DNA of 64,000 nt from Rikenellaceae bacterium (GCA_020859685.1 JAJBVT010000098.1:1-64000), one strand, 5' to 3'. Positions 17,345-26,624 are shown, counted from the first letter of the stretch. Program-made: numbers and translations. Notes: generated by a model not told the origin, from the sequence alone.

Positions 17345-18454
17345 ATGTTCACGAAGATTGACCATTTCAAATTACACCATAAGGACGAGCACCACGACAG
17401 CGCGCTCGATGTGGCGCAGGGGGTGGAGGATGCACCCACCGTCAGCCCCTATTTCCGGAAAGTCCGCAAAAAAGAGTTGTCGGTGGACGACTTCGTAACG
17501 GGAATCACCGGCCGGGACATAACCATTCTTTCCCAAGCCATCACCCTTATAGAGAGCCAGAATCCGGTCCATTACGGCAAGGCACAGGAAATTATAGAGC
17601 GGTGCCTGCCCTATGCCGGGAAGTCGGTCCGGATTGGCATTACGGGTGTTCCGGGTGCCGGTAAATCCACTTTTATCGAAGCAGTCGGCGGTAGGGTCGA
17701 GAATATGGGCCATCGGTTGGCCGTCCTTGCAATCGACCCGAGTTCTCAGCGCAGCGGCGGTTCGATACTCGGCGATAAGACCCGGATGGAAAGCATCTCG
17801 GCCAATCCCAATATTTTTATCCGTCCTTCGCCGTCGGCGGGGTCTCTGGGCGGTGTGGCGCGTAAGACACGCGAAACGATAGTCCTCTGCGAAGCTGCGG
17901 GTTTCGACGTGATATTTATCGAAACGGTAGGTGTGGGACAGTCCGAAACGGCCGTCCACTCGATGGTCGATATGTTTATGATGTTGCAGATATCGGGTGC
18001 CGGGGATGAGTTACAGGGCATTAAGCGCGGAATTATGGAAATGGCCGACCTCGTTGTAATCACCAAAGCCGACGGTGCCAACAAACACAAAGCCGATCTG
18101 GCAAAGGCCCAGATACGCAACGCCCTGATGCTGTTTCCACTGCCCGAGTCCGGTCGCAGGCCAAACGTGGTGACCTGCTCTTCTGTGGAAGGCACCGGAC
18201 TCGACGAAATATGGTCCGATATCGAAGATTACGTGGCTTTTACCCGTTCGAACGGTTACTTCGACCGCAACCGCCGCCGCCAGAATAAATACTGGATGTA
18301 CGAAACTATCGACCAAGCCCTTCGGGAGAATTTTTTCCGTAATCCGGCAGTTGAGTCGTCTCTCGGCATATACGAAAAAGAAGTGGACGAGAATAAAACC
18401 AGCCCTTTCACCGCGGCCCGCGAGCTGTTAGAGAACTATTTCAAAGGAAAGTAA
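17345..18454 (+). CDS. meaB: Methylmalonyl-CoA mutase-associated GTPase
   Basis: MeaB (ArgK family) is a G3E GTPase that guards the B12 cofactor of methylmalonyl-CoA mutase and gates its loading. The 369 residues carry Walker A GVPGAGKST (near 102), the IDPSSQRSGGSILGDKTRM stretch (about 136), the ETVGVGQSE switch (about 202) and the base-recognition motif TKADGAN (about 240). The N-terminal arm and C-terminal dimerisation helices are present. I chose ATG 17345; an earlier in-frame TTG (17285) would add 20 residues unlike the family. The mutase genes it serves are not in the window, but the epimerase and decarboxylase of the same pathway lie just upstream on the other strand. Confidence 0.93.
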   Translation: MFTKIDHFKLHHKDEHHDSALDVAQGVEDAPTVSPYFRKVRKKELSVDDFVTGITGRDITILSQAITLIESQNPVHYGKAQEIIERCLPYAGKSVRIGITGVPGAGKSTFIEAVGGRVENMGHRLAVLAIDPSSQRSGGSILGDKTRMESISANPNIFIRPSPSAGSLGGVARKTRETIVLCEAAGFDVIFIETVGVGQSETAVHSMVDMFMMLQISGAGDELQGIKRGIMEMADLVVITKADGANKHKADLAKAQIRNALMLFPLPESGRRPNVVTCSSVEGTGLDEIWSDIEDYVAFTRSNGYFDRNRRRQNKYWMYETIDQALRENFFRNPAVESSLGIYEKEVDENKTSPFTAARELLENYFKGK

Positions 18455-18554
18455 TAGCGACTTTAATTCCTTACGATATTATCTACCTCTTTTCAGAGTG
18501 CATATTTGTGTGAAGAAAAGTACCTAACGCCGTTTACGGGAAGATTGCCATATA

Positions 18555-18583
18555 GATTCTTCGCTTCGCTCAGAATGACAAGG
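18555..18583. repeat. REP-like dispersed repeat unit
   Basis: A short unit with ends ATTCT (18556-18560) and AGAAT (18572-18576) around TCGCTTCGCTC, followed by GACAAGG. I recall near-identical units scattered in many bacterial genomes. It lies in the intergenic gap between meaB and kdsA. Only one copy is seen here. Confidence 0.4.
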
Positions 18584-18625
18584 TTATGTTTGTATGATAA
18601 CAAACTTTCTGCTCCTCGAAACTAA

Positions 18626-19393
18626 TCAGCGGACCAACTCCCCGACAAGCCCGGAGAGCTCCGAAAGCGGAAGCATATTGGGTCCGTCGCTGAGGGCGTG
18701 GTCCGGGTCGGGATGAACTTCGAGGAAATACCCGGTCGCTCCGAACGCCTTTGCCGCCAAAGCCATCGCAGGCACAAAACGGCGGTCACCGCCGGTCTTC
18801 CCGTCCGCACCCCCGGGACGCTGTACGCTGTGGGTGCAATCCATAACAACACGGGAAGCGTAGGGCCTCATATCGGGGATATTGCGAAAGTCCACCACAA
18901 GGTTGTTATACCCGAAACTGTTACCCCTCTCGGTAAGCCATACCTCCGCGCCGCCCGATTCCCGCACTTTAGCGGCCGGGTATTTCATATCCTCGCCCGA
19001 GAGGAATTGCGCTTTCTTTATATTTACGATTTTACCGGTCCGGGCCGCTGCCACGAGCATGTCGGTCTGGCGGCAGAGGAACGCCGGAATCTGTATTACA
19101 TCGACCACCTCTCCCACCGGCCCCGCCTGCCATGCCTCGTGAATATCGGTGGTGAGCCGCAGAGAGTAGCGCTCCGCCATATCGGCCATCATGCGCAGCC
19201 CCTCCTCCAGACCCGGCCCGCGAAACGAGCGGAGCGAAGTGCGGTTGGCCTTATCGAACGAAGCCTTGAATATTATATCTACTCCCCGCTCTTTCCTAAT
19301 CCGGACAAGCTCCCGGGCCACGGTATCGAGCAGTTCCTCCGACTCTATCACACACGGGCCTGCAATGATTACCGGCGTTGTATCCATGTCCAT
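18626..19393 (-). CDS. kdsA: 3-deoxy-8-phosphooctulonate synthase
   Basis: KdsA joins PEP and arabinose 5-phosphate to make KDO 8-phosphate, the first step to the KDO of lipopolysaccharide. The 255 residues form the DAHP-synthase-type TIM barrel. Landmarks are IIAGPCVIES (9-18), FKASFDKANRTS (about 42), DVIQIPAFLCRQTD (about 98), NIKKAQFLSG and the late MDCTHSVQRPGG metal-site region. The residue after NIKKAQ and the cysteine in IAGPC are as in metal-independent or metal-dependent forms respectively, and I cannot decide between them. It stands alone, transcribed toward meaB. Presence implies a Gram-negative envelope with KDO. Confidence 0.95.
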   Translation of the reverse strand: MDMDTTPVIIAGPCVIESEELLDTVARELVRIRKERGVDIIFKASFDKANRTSLRSFRGPGLEEGLRMMADMAERYSLRLTTDIHEAWQAGPVGEVVDVIQIPAFLCRQTDMLVAAARTGKIVNIKKAQFLSGEDMKYPAAKVRESGGAEVWLTERGNSFGYNNLVVDFRNIPDMRPYASRVVMDCTHSVQRPGGADGKTGGDRRFVPAMALAAKAFGATGYFLEVHPDPDHALSDGPNMLPLSELSGLVGELVR

Positions 19394-19543
19394 TTCTTCA
19401 GATTTTTATGGTGTAAAGATACTCAAATAGTACAAATAAACGTATCCCGTGGAGGCCAGCCGTCGGACTGCTCTCACCCGTCAGCAGCCCGGATAGCCGT
19501 TACCGAACCCGGTCCTCCCCGCCGACCGTTTAAACCCAAATAG

Positions 19544-19571
19544 AATAAGGCGCTCCGATGGGCGCCTTATT
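19544..19571 (-). terminator. Terminator of pckA
   Basis: A 10-bp stem (AATAAGGCGC at 19544-19553 with 19562-19571) with an 8-base loop, followed on the minus strand by CTATTTGGG. It lies 21 bases past the pckA stop. Confidence 0.75.
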
Positions 19572-19592
19572 TGAGGTATATTAACCGAATAA

Positions 19593-21203
19593 TTACAATT
19601 TCGGACCTGCCGCAACCAGCTTCTTACCGGTTTCGTTGCCGCAGAACTTCTCGAAGTTCTTTGTAAACCTCTGGGCGAGGTCTTTAGCCTTGGTATCCCA
19701 CTCGGCCGCATCGGCATAGGTGTCGCGCGGGTCGAGGATTGCCGGATCTACACCCGGAAGGGCGGTCGGCACTTCGAAATCGAAGTAAGGAATCTTCTTG
19801 GTTTCGGCCTTGTCGATAGAACCGTCGAGGATAGCGTCGATGATACCGCGGGTATCTTTGATAGAGATACGTTTGCCGGTACCGTTCCAACCGGTATTCA
19901 CCAGATAAGCCTTCGCTCCCGATTTCTGCATCCTTTTCACCAGCTCCTCACCGTATTTGGTGGGGTGAAGCGAAAGGAACGCCGCACCGAAACAAGCCGA
20001 GAAAGTCGGGGTAGGCTCGGTGATACCGCGCTCCGTACCTGCCAGCTTGGCGGTGAAGCCCGAGAGGAAATAGTACTGGGTCTGTTCCGGGGTCAGGATA
20101 GAAACCGGAGGCAGCACTCCGAACGCATCGGCAGAGAGGAAAATAACCTGTTGAGCGGCCGGGCCTTTGGACACGGGCTTAACAATATTTTCGATATGGT
20201 CTATCGGGTAAGAGACACGGGTGTTCTCCGTAACGCTCTTGTCACTGAAATCGATTTTGCCGTTGGCGTCCACCGTTACATTTTCGAGGAGTGCGTCGCG
20301 GCGGATTGCGTTCCAGATATCCGGTTCGCTGTCCTTGTCGAGGTTGATCACCTTGGCATAACAGCCGCCTTCGAAGTTGAAGACCCCGTCATCATCCCAT
20401 CCGTGCTCGTCGTCACCGATAAGTTTACGTTTCGGGTCGGTCGAGAGGGTTGTTTTACCCGTACCCGAGAGGCCGAAGAATATAGCGGTGCTCGATTCGT
20501 CCATATTGGTATTGGCCGAGCAGTGCATCGAAGCGATGCCCTGAAGCGGAAGCAGGTAGTTCATGTAAGAGAACATGCCCTTCTTCATCTCGCCCCCGTA
20601 CCATGAATTGAGGATAATCTGGATTTTTTCCGTCAGGTTGAAAACCACCGCGGTTTCGCTGTTCAGGCCGAGTTCCTTATAGTTGGCCGGAGCCTTAGCC
20701 TTCGATGCGTTCATAATAACGAAATCGGGTTCGCCGAAGTTGGCCAGCTCCTCTTCCGTCGGGCGGATGAACATATTTTTTACGAAGTGGGCCTGCCATG
20801 CAACCTCCATAATGAAACGGAGTTTGAGGCGTGTGTTTTCGTTGGTGCCGCAGAATGCGTCCACAACGTAGAGCCTTTTGTTAGAAAGTTCGTCGGTCGC
20901 TATATCCTTGAGGATTTTCCACGTATCCTGCGAGAGCGGTTTGTTGTCGTTCTTGTAATCTTCCGAGGTCCACCATACGGTATCGCGGGTGGTGTCGTCC
21001 ATCACGAAGAATTTGTCTTTGGGTGAACGTCCAGTATATTCGCCGGTCATAACGTTCACAGCACCCATCTCGGTAACCTGACCTTTTTCGAAACCTTCGA
21101 GGCCCGGTTTGGTTTCTTCCTGGAAAAGCTGGTCGTAAGACGGGTTGTGTACGATCTCGGTAACTCCCGTGATGCCGTACTTGCTCAAATCGATTGTAGA
21201 CAT
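19593..21203 (-). CDS. pckA: Phosphoenolpyruvate carboxykinase (ATP)
   Basis: PckA interconverts oxaloacetate plus ATP with PEP plus CO2 and ADP. In fermenting Bacteroidales it often runs toward oxaloacetate, fixing CO2 on the way to succinate and saving ATP. The 536 residues include [12 protein letters not shown] (substrate arginine, about residue 57), the kinase-1a loop [13 protein letters not shown] (about 244), the metal motif [23 protein letters not shown] and the late adenine-binding stretch [17 protein letters not shown]. The protein is full length. A well-formed promoter (TTTG, 19 bases, TAACTTTA) lies about 165 bases before the ATG, leaving a leader of about 160 bases in which I see no riboswitch. 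Confidence 0.97.
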   Translation of the reverse strand: MSTIDLSKYGITGVTEIVHNPSYDQLFQEETKPGLEGFEKGQVTEMGAVNVMTGEYTGRSPKDKFFVMDDTTRDTVWWTSEDYKNDNKPLSQDTWKILKDIATDELSNKRLYVVDAFCGTNENTRLKLRFIMEVAWQAHFVKNMFIRPTEEELANFGEPDFVIMNASKAKAPANYKELGLNSETAVVFNLTEKIQIILNSWYGGEMKKGMFSYMNYLLPLQGIASMHCSANTNMDESSTAIFFGLSGTGKTTLSTDPKRKLIGDDEHGWDDDGVFNFEGGCYAKVINLDKDSEPDIWNAIRRDALLENVTVDANGKIDFSDKSVTENTRVSYPIDHIENIVKPVSKGPAAQQVIFLSADAFGVLPPVSILTPEQTQYYFLSGFTAKLAGTERGITEPTPTFSACFGAAFLSLHPTKYGEELVKRMQKSGAKAYLVNTGWNGTGKRISIKDTRGIIDAILDGSIDKAETKKIPYFDFEVPTALPGVDPAILDPRDTYADAAEWDTKAKDLAQRFTKNFEKFCGNETGKKLVAAGPKL

Positions 21204-21370
21204 AAATTGCTATTTTTAGTTAATACATCCCAAAATTGGTGCCCTGCGCTATTGTTTCTCCCTCATTGAAAGACAGTTTCTCCGTATCCGGACACGACCG
21301 GTCCATCCCTTGCAAAAGCCCTGCCGGAGCAGGTATACGGCGGCCGGATTTCGGCAGGCGCAAAACAGTA
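21204..21370 (-). other. pckA leader region
   Basis: About 160 bases between the pckA promoter and its start codon, GC-rich with CCGG-type repeats but no riboswitch class I know. No gene is visible in the whole 21204-21519 gap. Confidence 0.4.
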
Positions 21371-21401
21371 TAAAGTTAGCGAAATTTTTTATTGTTACAA
21401 A
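21371..21401 (-). promoter_or_regulatory. pckA promoter
   Basis: On the minus strand TTTG (21398-21401) is followed by exactly 19 bases and TAACTTTA (21371-21378), one of the best matches to the Bacteroidota promoter in the window. Confidence 0.7.
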
Positions 21402-21519
21402 AATAACAACCCTAAAAGAGATGGGCTGTGCAAATATTTAAAATTAATTTAAAAATGAACTTCCGGGGTAGACCTACCGTCCGCGGGTAATTAGTAACTT
21501 GCGGCTCAAAACCTGACCC

Positions 21520-22635
21520 GTGGCCGGTATTTATTTACATATCCCGTTCTGTAAACGCAAATGTATCTATTGCGATTTTTACAGTACGGCGCAGTTCGGA
21601 CTGTACGGCGGGAAATTTCTCGAGGCGGCTTTCCGGGAAGTGCGGACTCAACGTGGATTCCTTGCCGACCCGGTCGACACGGTCTATTTCGGCGGCGGCA
21701 CACCATCGCTATACGCTCCTTCGGATATACGGTATTTACTGGAAACGGTATCCGATAATTTTAACACGTCCCGTCTCAGTGAGGTTACACTCGAAGCCAA
21801 CCCGGAAGATCTGTCCCCGCCCTACCTCAACGCACTTGCTGCGGCCGGAATTAATCGTCTTAGTATCGGAGTCCAGTCCTTCGACGACGGCCTGCTGACT
21901 TTTATGCGGCGCAGGCACGACGCGGCTCGGGCGGCCGAGGCTGTGAGACATGCCCGGAGCGCAGGTTTCGGCAATATAAGTATCGACCTGATTTACGGGA
22001 TACCCGGCATGACGGCAGGCATCTGGGAAGAAACTCTCCGGGAAGCCGTGGCACTTCGGCCCGAGCATATTTCGGCCTACCACCTGACCTTCGAATCTGG
22101 CACCACGCTCGGCAAATGGAAAGAGAAGAAGAAGATATCGGAGGTTCCGGACGAGGAAAGCCGTGAGCAATTCCTCGCACTCCACCACACCCTTACCGAA
22201 GCAGAATACGAACATTACGAGGTTTCGAACTTTGCCCTGCCGGGCTACCGGTCCCGTCATAACAGCTCCTACTGGACGGGGGAGCCGTACCTCGGTATCG
22301 GTCCTGGCGCGCACTCCTACGACGGCACCGTCCGCCGATTGTGCGACATGACGGTTAAAGATTATGTTGCGGCGGCGGAGCCGGTATACGGCCGGGAGCA
22401 ACTGACGTCTGACGACCGGTACAACGAAATCGTAATGACATCGCTCCGCACTTCCGACGGCCTGCATCTTTCAAGGATCCGCAACAAAGTCGGCGACTGT
22501 TTTTCCGAGTTGTTCATCGAAACCGCCCGTCCGCTGGTGGAACGGGGACATCTCCGGCAGAACGGGGAGCGGTACTGGATTGAACCTGCCGATTTCCTCA
22601 CCTCGGACTCCGTAATCGCATACTTATTTGTATAG
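21520..22635 (+). CDS. hemW: HemW-like radical SAM protein
   Basis: A 371-residue radical SAM protein of the HemN/HemW family. The CX3CX2C cluster motif is in HIPFCKRKCIYCDFYS near residue 10. FGGGTPS (about 67), the EANPEDL stretch and the NRLSIGVQSFDD motif (about 114) follow, with a C-terminal HemN-type domain including LGIGPGAHSY. It lacks the N-terminal extension of true coproporphyrinogen dehydrogenase HemN, and its cluster motif with PFC fits HemW, a heme chaperone. Databases often call it coproporphyrinogen oxidase. The start is a GTG at 21520, right after a TAACTTG-like box, because no ATG lies before the cluster motif. Confidence 0.87.
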   Translation: MAGIYLHIPFCKRKCIYCDFYSTAQFGLYGGKFLEAAFREVRTQRGFLADPVDTVYFGGGTPSLYAPSDIRYLLETVSDNFNTSRLSEVTLEANPEDLSPPYLNALAAAGINRLSIGVQSFDDGLLTFMRRRHDAARAAEAVRHARSAGFGNISIDLIYGIPGMTAGIWEETLREAVALRPEHISAYHLTFESGTTLGKWKEKKKISEVPDEESREQFLALHHTLTEAEYEHYEVSNFALPGYRSRHNSSYWTGEPYLGIGPGAHSYDGTVRRLCDMTVKDYVAAAEPVYGREQLTSDDRYNEIVMTSLRTSDGLHLSRIRNKVGDCFSELFIETARPLVERGHLRQNGERYWIEPADFLTSDSVIAYLFV

Positions 22636-22707
22636 CCCGAAACTTCTATGGTACCCTAATCCGGAAAATTTTCTAAATTGCCGCCTATTATACTTTACCG
22701 CAAAATC

Positions 22708-23499
22708 ATGGACAGGAGGGAAGCGCTTAAAAAAATGGGGTATTCCGTATTGGGGGTCACCGCCGGTTGGCTTGGGCTCGATACGTACCTACTCAAGTCT
22801 TCCGCCGCGGCTGATACGGCCGCGTCAGGCAGGGTAATTGCCGGTAATACGTCCGAAAATAAAACTACAAACAATATGAAAGTCCTTCTTATCAACGGCA
22901 GTCCCAACAGGGAAGGCTGCACATTCACCGCACTGGCTGAGGTTGCCGGGGCGCTCGAAGCCGACGGTGTGGGTGCTGAAATCCTTTGGCTCGGTAAAAA
23001 CGCAATCAACGGTTGCGTCGGATGCGGAGCCTGCCGCAAACTCGGCAAATGCGTCATTGACGATATCGTGAACGAAACCCTCGAACGGGTGGTCTCATTC
23101 GACGGCTTCGTCGTTGGTTCACCGGTCCACTACGCCGCGGCATCCGGTTTCATCACCCCGTTTATGGACAGGCTTTTTTATGCGGGCAGCGGCCGAATGC
23201 AGTATAAACCCGGTGCGGCAATCGTAAGCTGCCGCCGGGCGGGTTCCACCGCCGCCCTCGACCAGCTCAACAAATATTTCACCATTAACAATATGCCGCT
23301 CGTATCATCTCAGTATTGGAATATGGTCCACGGCAATACACAGGAGCAGGTGCGGCAGGACCTCGAAGGCATGCAGATAATGCGCACGCTCGGCCGCAAT
23401 ATGGCATGGCTCGTAAAATGTATCGCGGCAGGCCGGACCGCCGGAGCAGAAGCACCCGGCCCGGAACAACCCCGTGCGGTAACCAATTTCATAAGGTAG
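22708..23499 (+). CDS. Tat-signal iron-sulfur flavoprotein (FMN reductase family)
   Basis: A 263-residue protein. It opens with a twin-arginine motif, RREALKK (3-9), and a hydrophobic run, so Tat export is likely. From residue 57 it is a flavodoxin-like FMN-binding domain: VLLINGSPNREG with the phosphate loop, then Cys103, Cys106, Cys109 and Cys115 in CVGCGACRKLGKC. That C-x2-C-x2-C-x5-C spacing is the one known from iron-sulfur flavoproteins, where it holds a 4Fe-4S cluster. GSPVHYAAASG is the second flavin loop. Electron partner and role are unknown. An in-frame ATG at 22876 (codon 57) would give a cytosolic form without the signal. Confidence 0.8.
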   Translation: MDRREALKKMGYSVLGVTAGWLGLDTYLLKSSAAADTAASGRVIAGNTSENKTTNNMKVLLINGSPNREGCTFTALAEVAGALEADGVGAEILWLGKNAINGCVGCGACRKLGKCVIDDIVNETLERVVSFDGFVVGSPVHYAAASGFITPFMDRLFYAGSGRMQYKPGAAIVSCRRAGSTAALDQLNKYFTINNMPLVSSQYWNMVHGNTQEQVRQDLEGMQIMRTLGRNMAWLVKCIAAGRTAGAEAPGPEQPRAVTNFIR

Positions 23500-23563
23500 C
23501 CCGTTGTATAAGATTATTTTATTGGACGGTAACATAAAATGTTGCTCTCCCGTTAACAAAATA

Positions 23564-23585
23564 ACCCCGATTATCAAATCGGGGT
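23564..23585 (-). terminator. Second terminator-like hairpin downstream of the DUF2271 gene
   Basis: A 9-bp stem (ACCCCGATT with AATCGGGGT) is followed on the minus strand by TATTTTGTT. It may also slow plus-strand readthrough from the flavoprotein gene. Confidence 0.6.
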
Positions 23586-23653
23586 CAAGGCACGAATGTC
23601 CTAATCCCGGCCGGTGAAGCCCGGACCGGGAATGGAATCTCACATTAAATAAA

Positions 23654-23671
23654 TCACCGGGGCTCCGGTGA
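23654..23671 (-). terminator. First terminator-like hairpin downstream of the DUF2271 gene
   Basis: A 7-bp stem (TCACCGG with CCGGTGA) with a 4-base loop, followed on the minus strand by TTTATTTAATG. It starts nine bases after the stop of the DUF2271 gene. Confidence 0.6.
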
Positions 23672-23679
23672 GATTGAAA

Positions 23680-24249
23680 TTAGTTCCCCGGCCGGTATTC
23701 GGCATATACTTCCGTAATCATACCGCGGTTCTTCGACTCGTCCGAATTGAATTCCGCGGAAGCAGGTATCCGTACCACCCCGCCGCCTACGGTTACGGCG
23801 TTCCGGAACAACACCTGATTCTCACCCCAATACGTTCCCTCCACGACAAAATAGTAGGTCCCGGCGTCCACTGGCGAACCTGCGTCGTCTTTCAGGTCCC
23901 ATGTATAATGTTGTAGTCCCGACTGCGGCGTGGAGCCCGAGAAGACATCGATCCGGTCCGCTGACATTTCTGCCACCCGGGATTTGTTGACCCACATCGG
24001 GGTGCAGGTCGGTCTGCGTACATAGCCGCCGTCCGCCGTAAATTTCGTTACATAAAGCGTCCGGACTATTTCTCCCCCCTCGTCCTCGATATAGACTGCA
24101 TACTGGTTACTGCCCGGACCGTCCTGCCGCTCGTAGGCAACCGATATAACGAGTTCACCACTGGCAGCGGAATTTCCGGCGGCTATTGCGGTAAGCACCA
24201 TTACCCCGGACAATAGGATAGCCGATAATAAAAACCATGTCTTTTTCAT
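23680..24249 (-). CDS. DUF2271 secreted protein
   Basis: A 189-residue exported protein with a signal peptide (1-24). The mature part matches what I know of DUF2271: GSNQYAVYIEDEGGEIVRTLYV, KFTADGGYVRRP, a DVFSGSTPQSG turn and LQHYTWDLKDDAGSPVDAGTYYFVVEG, which is a FlgD-like immunoglobulin strand pattern. Proteins of this type often sit beside flavin-linked redox membrane proteins such as PepSY or ApbE families, but here the neighbours are an FMN reductase-like protein on the other strand and an OmpA/TPR lipoprotein. Function is not known. It appears to be a single-gene unit ended by two hairpins. Confidence 0.75.
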   Translation of the reverse strand: MKKTWFLLSAILLSGVMVLTAIAAGNSAASGELVISVAYERQDGPGSNQYAVYIEDEGGEIVRTLYVTKFTADGGYVRRPTCTPMWVNKSRVAEMSADRIDVFSGSTPQSGLQHYTWDLKDDAGSPVDAGTYYFVVEGTYWGENQVLFRNAVTVGGGVVRIPASAEFNSDESKNRGMITEVYAEYRPGN

Positions 24250-24396
24250 AAAATATACTTTTGTGAATAATTTGGTTCCCGGTCTAAATTAATTCATTTT
24301 TCCCTGATTCCTCCCCTTCCGGTCGTAAGAGCGGATAAATACGTCTTAGAAGGTAACCGGCAGGCATACAAACCGGAGTCGGCTATAAACATAAAA

Positions 24397-24424
24397 ACCC
24401 CGGCCTCCAGATGGAGGCCGGGGT
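24397..24424 (-). terminator. Terminator of the OmpA/TPR lipoprotein gene
   Basis: A 12-bp perfect stem (ACCCCGGCCTCC with its complement) and a 4-base loop, followed on the minus strand by TTTTTATGTTT. Confidence 0.88.
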
Positions 24425-24447
24425 CCTGTATCGGTTAACACCTTCCG

Positions 24448-26118
24448 TTAGATAGCGTTAAATTCAGAGGTACCGTGCAGGCGGTGGAATTCCACGTCAC
24501 GAGCTGCGCGGGCCTTAATCTGGTCGCATTTAGAAGATGCGGTCTTCAGATTTGCGATGGCACCGGTGCTGTCGCCTTCACGCATTGCGATAACCGCACG
24601 CAGGTAGTCTGCGCAGGGGCAGGTGCTGCTTCCGAGAGCCGTTTTGGCTGCGGAAAGGTTACCGTTGCAGAACTCGGCCACAGCAAGGTTGTAACCGCTA
24701 AGACCGCGTACGGCGGTAGAGTAATCACCTTCTGCAAGAGCTACAAGCGCCTTGTTGGCTTGTGCGTCCGCACTGTTGAGCGGCGAAAGGTAGCGTTTGG
24801 CTTCGGCCACATCGCCCTGCGCGAGAGCTATTGCACCGAGGTTATTGCTGATTTCGGGAGCGGACTGCATACCGGCGGCCCTGTCGAACTGCCTTTTTGC
24901 TTCCGCGTACTGGCCCTGTTTTGCAAGCGCAACTCCATAGTTGTTGTAGGCCCTTACGTCGTTGTATTTATCGGCAGCAGCCTTATAGATACGTGCCTTT
25001 TCGGCGTTATCGTCTACCAGAGTAGCTGTGAACAGCATCTCTTCGACCGTAAGTGAGTTGATATCGCTCTTGCTTGCGGCAACCAGTTCGGCATCGGTCT
25101 TACCGGTGATATCGGCCGAAGCCACGAGCTGGGTACGGCGGAGCTGCGGAAGGATATCCCTCTTCAGCACTTCAAACACCTGAGACATGTTGTGGATTTC
25201 CTGGTCCCTCTGTACCGGTGAATTGTACATGTTCAGCACCTGAAGGATAAGATTCTTGTCGGGAATATTCGACTGCTCCACGAGGGCTTTGAAACCTTCC
25301 CAGTCCTCACCGTAAGCCGCAGCGTCGAAGCCAGTGTTAACATCGGAAAGTATCTTGCTGATGGCCTCTTTACCGGTGTTGGAACGGTTACGTGAAAGTT
25401 CGTCGTTGAACTGTACCGGACCGTCCGGCGACGCGTAACCTTTCGCCTGGATATTGCCCAGCTCGGTGCGGTCTTTAGCTTCGTGTTCGCGTACGAACTC
25501 TTCGAACATCCTTATCTGTTCGCTGGTCAGGGCGACAGGACGTACCTGCGCACTGTTGATAAGGTAAACCAGATCGGCCGATTCGCTTATGGTAGTCACC
25601 CGGCGGAAGTTGTCGGGCATGATGGACAGATTGGCTGTCCAGTCCGCACTGTTCTGCACGGTGCTGACACCTTTAGCTACCGGGATAGTGGCAATACGGA
25701 GGTAATCACCGTTCTTGCACTTCACTTCTATGCGAAGCTCGAGCGTCGACAGGTCAGCCCTCTGGTCGTAAGGAATGCTAACGGCCTGGGTATACGAACC
25801 GCCGAAAGTTTTGGAAATAACCGTGTAGTTATCCTTAACCTTTTCGCCCTGAAGGTACTTCGGAGTACCGGCGATTTCGCCTTCGTCGAATACCAGCACC
25901 GGAGTCGCCCTCATGGTAGCCTTCTTATGGAAATAGCCTGCCGGGAATGTAACCGTAATATCGGTATTGACAGTCGATCCTTTTAGAGTCACCAGTTCGG
26001 GGTTGGCGGATGCCTTTACCTCGTCGATTTTCTTGGTCATCTTGTTATAGCAGTTACAACTGCTCATGGTGAGGGCTATAACAGCGAGCATAGCACCTAC
26101 CTTCACCAATCTTTTCAT
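24448..26118 (-). CDS. OmpA-like lipoprotein with TPR repeats
   Basis: A 556-residue lipoprotein. The signal peptide ends in a lipobox TMSSC near residue 21. The first 180 residues are beta-rich (TLKGSTVNTDITVTFPAGYFHKKA). About 205-330 is an OmpA-C-like domain: VREHEAKDRTELGNIQAKGYASPDGP, then ELSRNRSNTGKEAIS, the usual peptidoglycan-binding region. From about 375 to 500 tetratricopeptide-like repeats appear (AYNNYGVALAKQGQYAEAKRQF, EISNNLGAIALAQGDVAEAKRY). It is a family widespread in Bacteroidales, probably anchoring the outer membrane to the wall and holding protein partners. I use the second methionine (26118), which sits better before the basic MKRLVK signal; MIM would add two residues. 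Confidence 0.8.
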   Translation of the reverse strand: MKRLVKVGAMLAVIALTMSSCNCYNKMTKKIDEVKASANPELVTLKGSTVNTDITVTFPAGYFHKKATMRATPVLVFDEGEIAGTPKYLQGEKVKDNYTVISKTFGGSYTQAVSIPYDQRADLSTLELRIEVKCKNGDYLRIATIPVAKGVSTVQNSADWTANLSIMPDNFRRVTTISESADLVYLINSAQVRPVALTSEQIRMFEEFVREHEAKDRTELGNIQAKGYASPDGPVQFNDELSRNRSNTGKEAISKILSDVNTGFDAAAYGEDWEGFKALVEQSNIPDKNLILQVLNMYNSPVQRDQEIHNMSQVFEVLKRDILPQLRRTQLVASADITGKTDAELVAASKSDINSLTVEEMLFTATLVDDNAEKARIYKAAADKYNDVRAYNNYGVALAKQGQYAEAKRQFDRAAGMQSAPEISNNLGAIALAQGDVAEAKRYLSPLNSADAQANKALVALAEGDYSTAVRGLSGYNLAVAEFCNGNLSAAKTALGSSTCPCADYLRAVIAMREGDSTGAIANLKTASSKCDQIKARAARDVEFHRLHGTSEFNAI

Positions 26119-26188
26119 AATCAAAAAGTTAAATGAATTAATCGTATTTATATTGTTAAATCGTTTTCAATTCGGGTTAAAGCATTAA

Positions 26189-26196
26189 CAAATATA
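26189..26196 (-). promoter_or_regulatory. Promoter -7 box of the OmpA/TPR lipoprotein
   Basis: Reads TATATTTG on the minus strand, a full consensus match, about 70 bases before the start codon. No TTTG at the expected upstream position. Confidence 0.45.
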
Positions 26197-26568
26197 TGAA
26201 TAAAATTTAAATCCCGTTCCTTCTGCGGTTTAATAATTGCCTTTTTGGATATCCCGGCGCGCAAATTGTCTCACATTCCGACCAAAATTTCCACTTGCGG
26301 CCCCGCCGTAATCCACATCCCCGTCTGCTGTTACAACATGGATAGTTCCGGAAAATAGCGGAATGGATTCAACACAGGTAAAAAGTTAATCATTTTTTCC
26401 GGTATAAAATAAAATAATTCCGCTTTTGTATAATTATTCATCCGTAAGTGCGAATAAAAAACCCATTGTGGTTACGAAACTCACAAAAAATGCACATGGT
26501 GTCCAAATATATAACCCTAAGTTTATACTCAACGTTATTATTTAAATAAAATTACGTCGGGGGCAAAA

Positions 26569-26605
26569 AATCCGGCGTCTACGTGATTGACGTAAGCGCC
26601 GGATT
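26569..26605 (-). terminator. Terminator of pnp
   Basis: Stem AATCCGGCG (26569-26577) with 26597-26605, extended by an inner TACGT/ACGTA pair and a GATTG loop. On the minus strand it is followed by TTTTGCCC. It lies 20 bases past the pnp stop. Confidence 0.82.
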
Positions 26606-26624
26606 CGTATGGGTAGTCCCCGTA

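Larger units (their letters stand above)
26125..26624. other. AT-rich promoter gap upstream of the OmpA/TPR lipoprotein
   Basis: About 500 bases without a protein frame. On the minus strand a TATATTTG box (26189-26196) probably serves the lipoprotein gene, giving a leader near 70 bases. The pnp terminator lies at the far end. The middle, 26270-26520, is AT-rich; I see no RNA fold or repeat that stands out. Confidence 0.45.
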
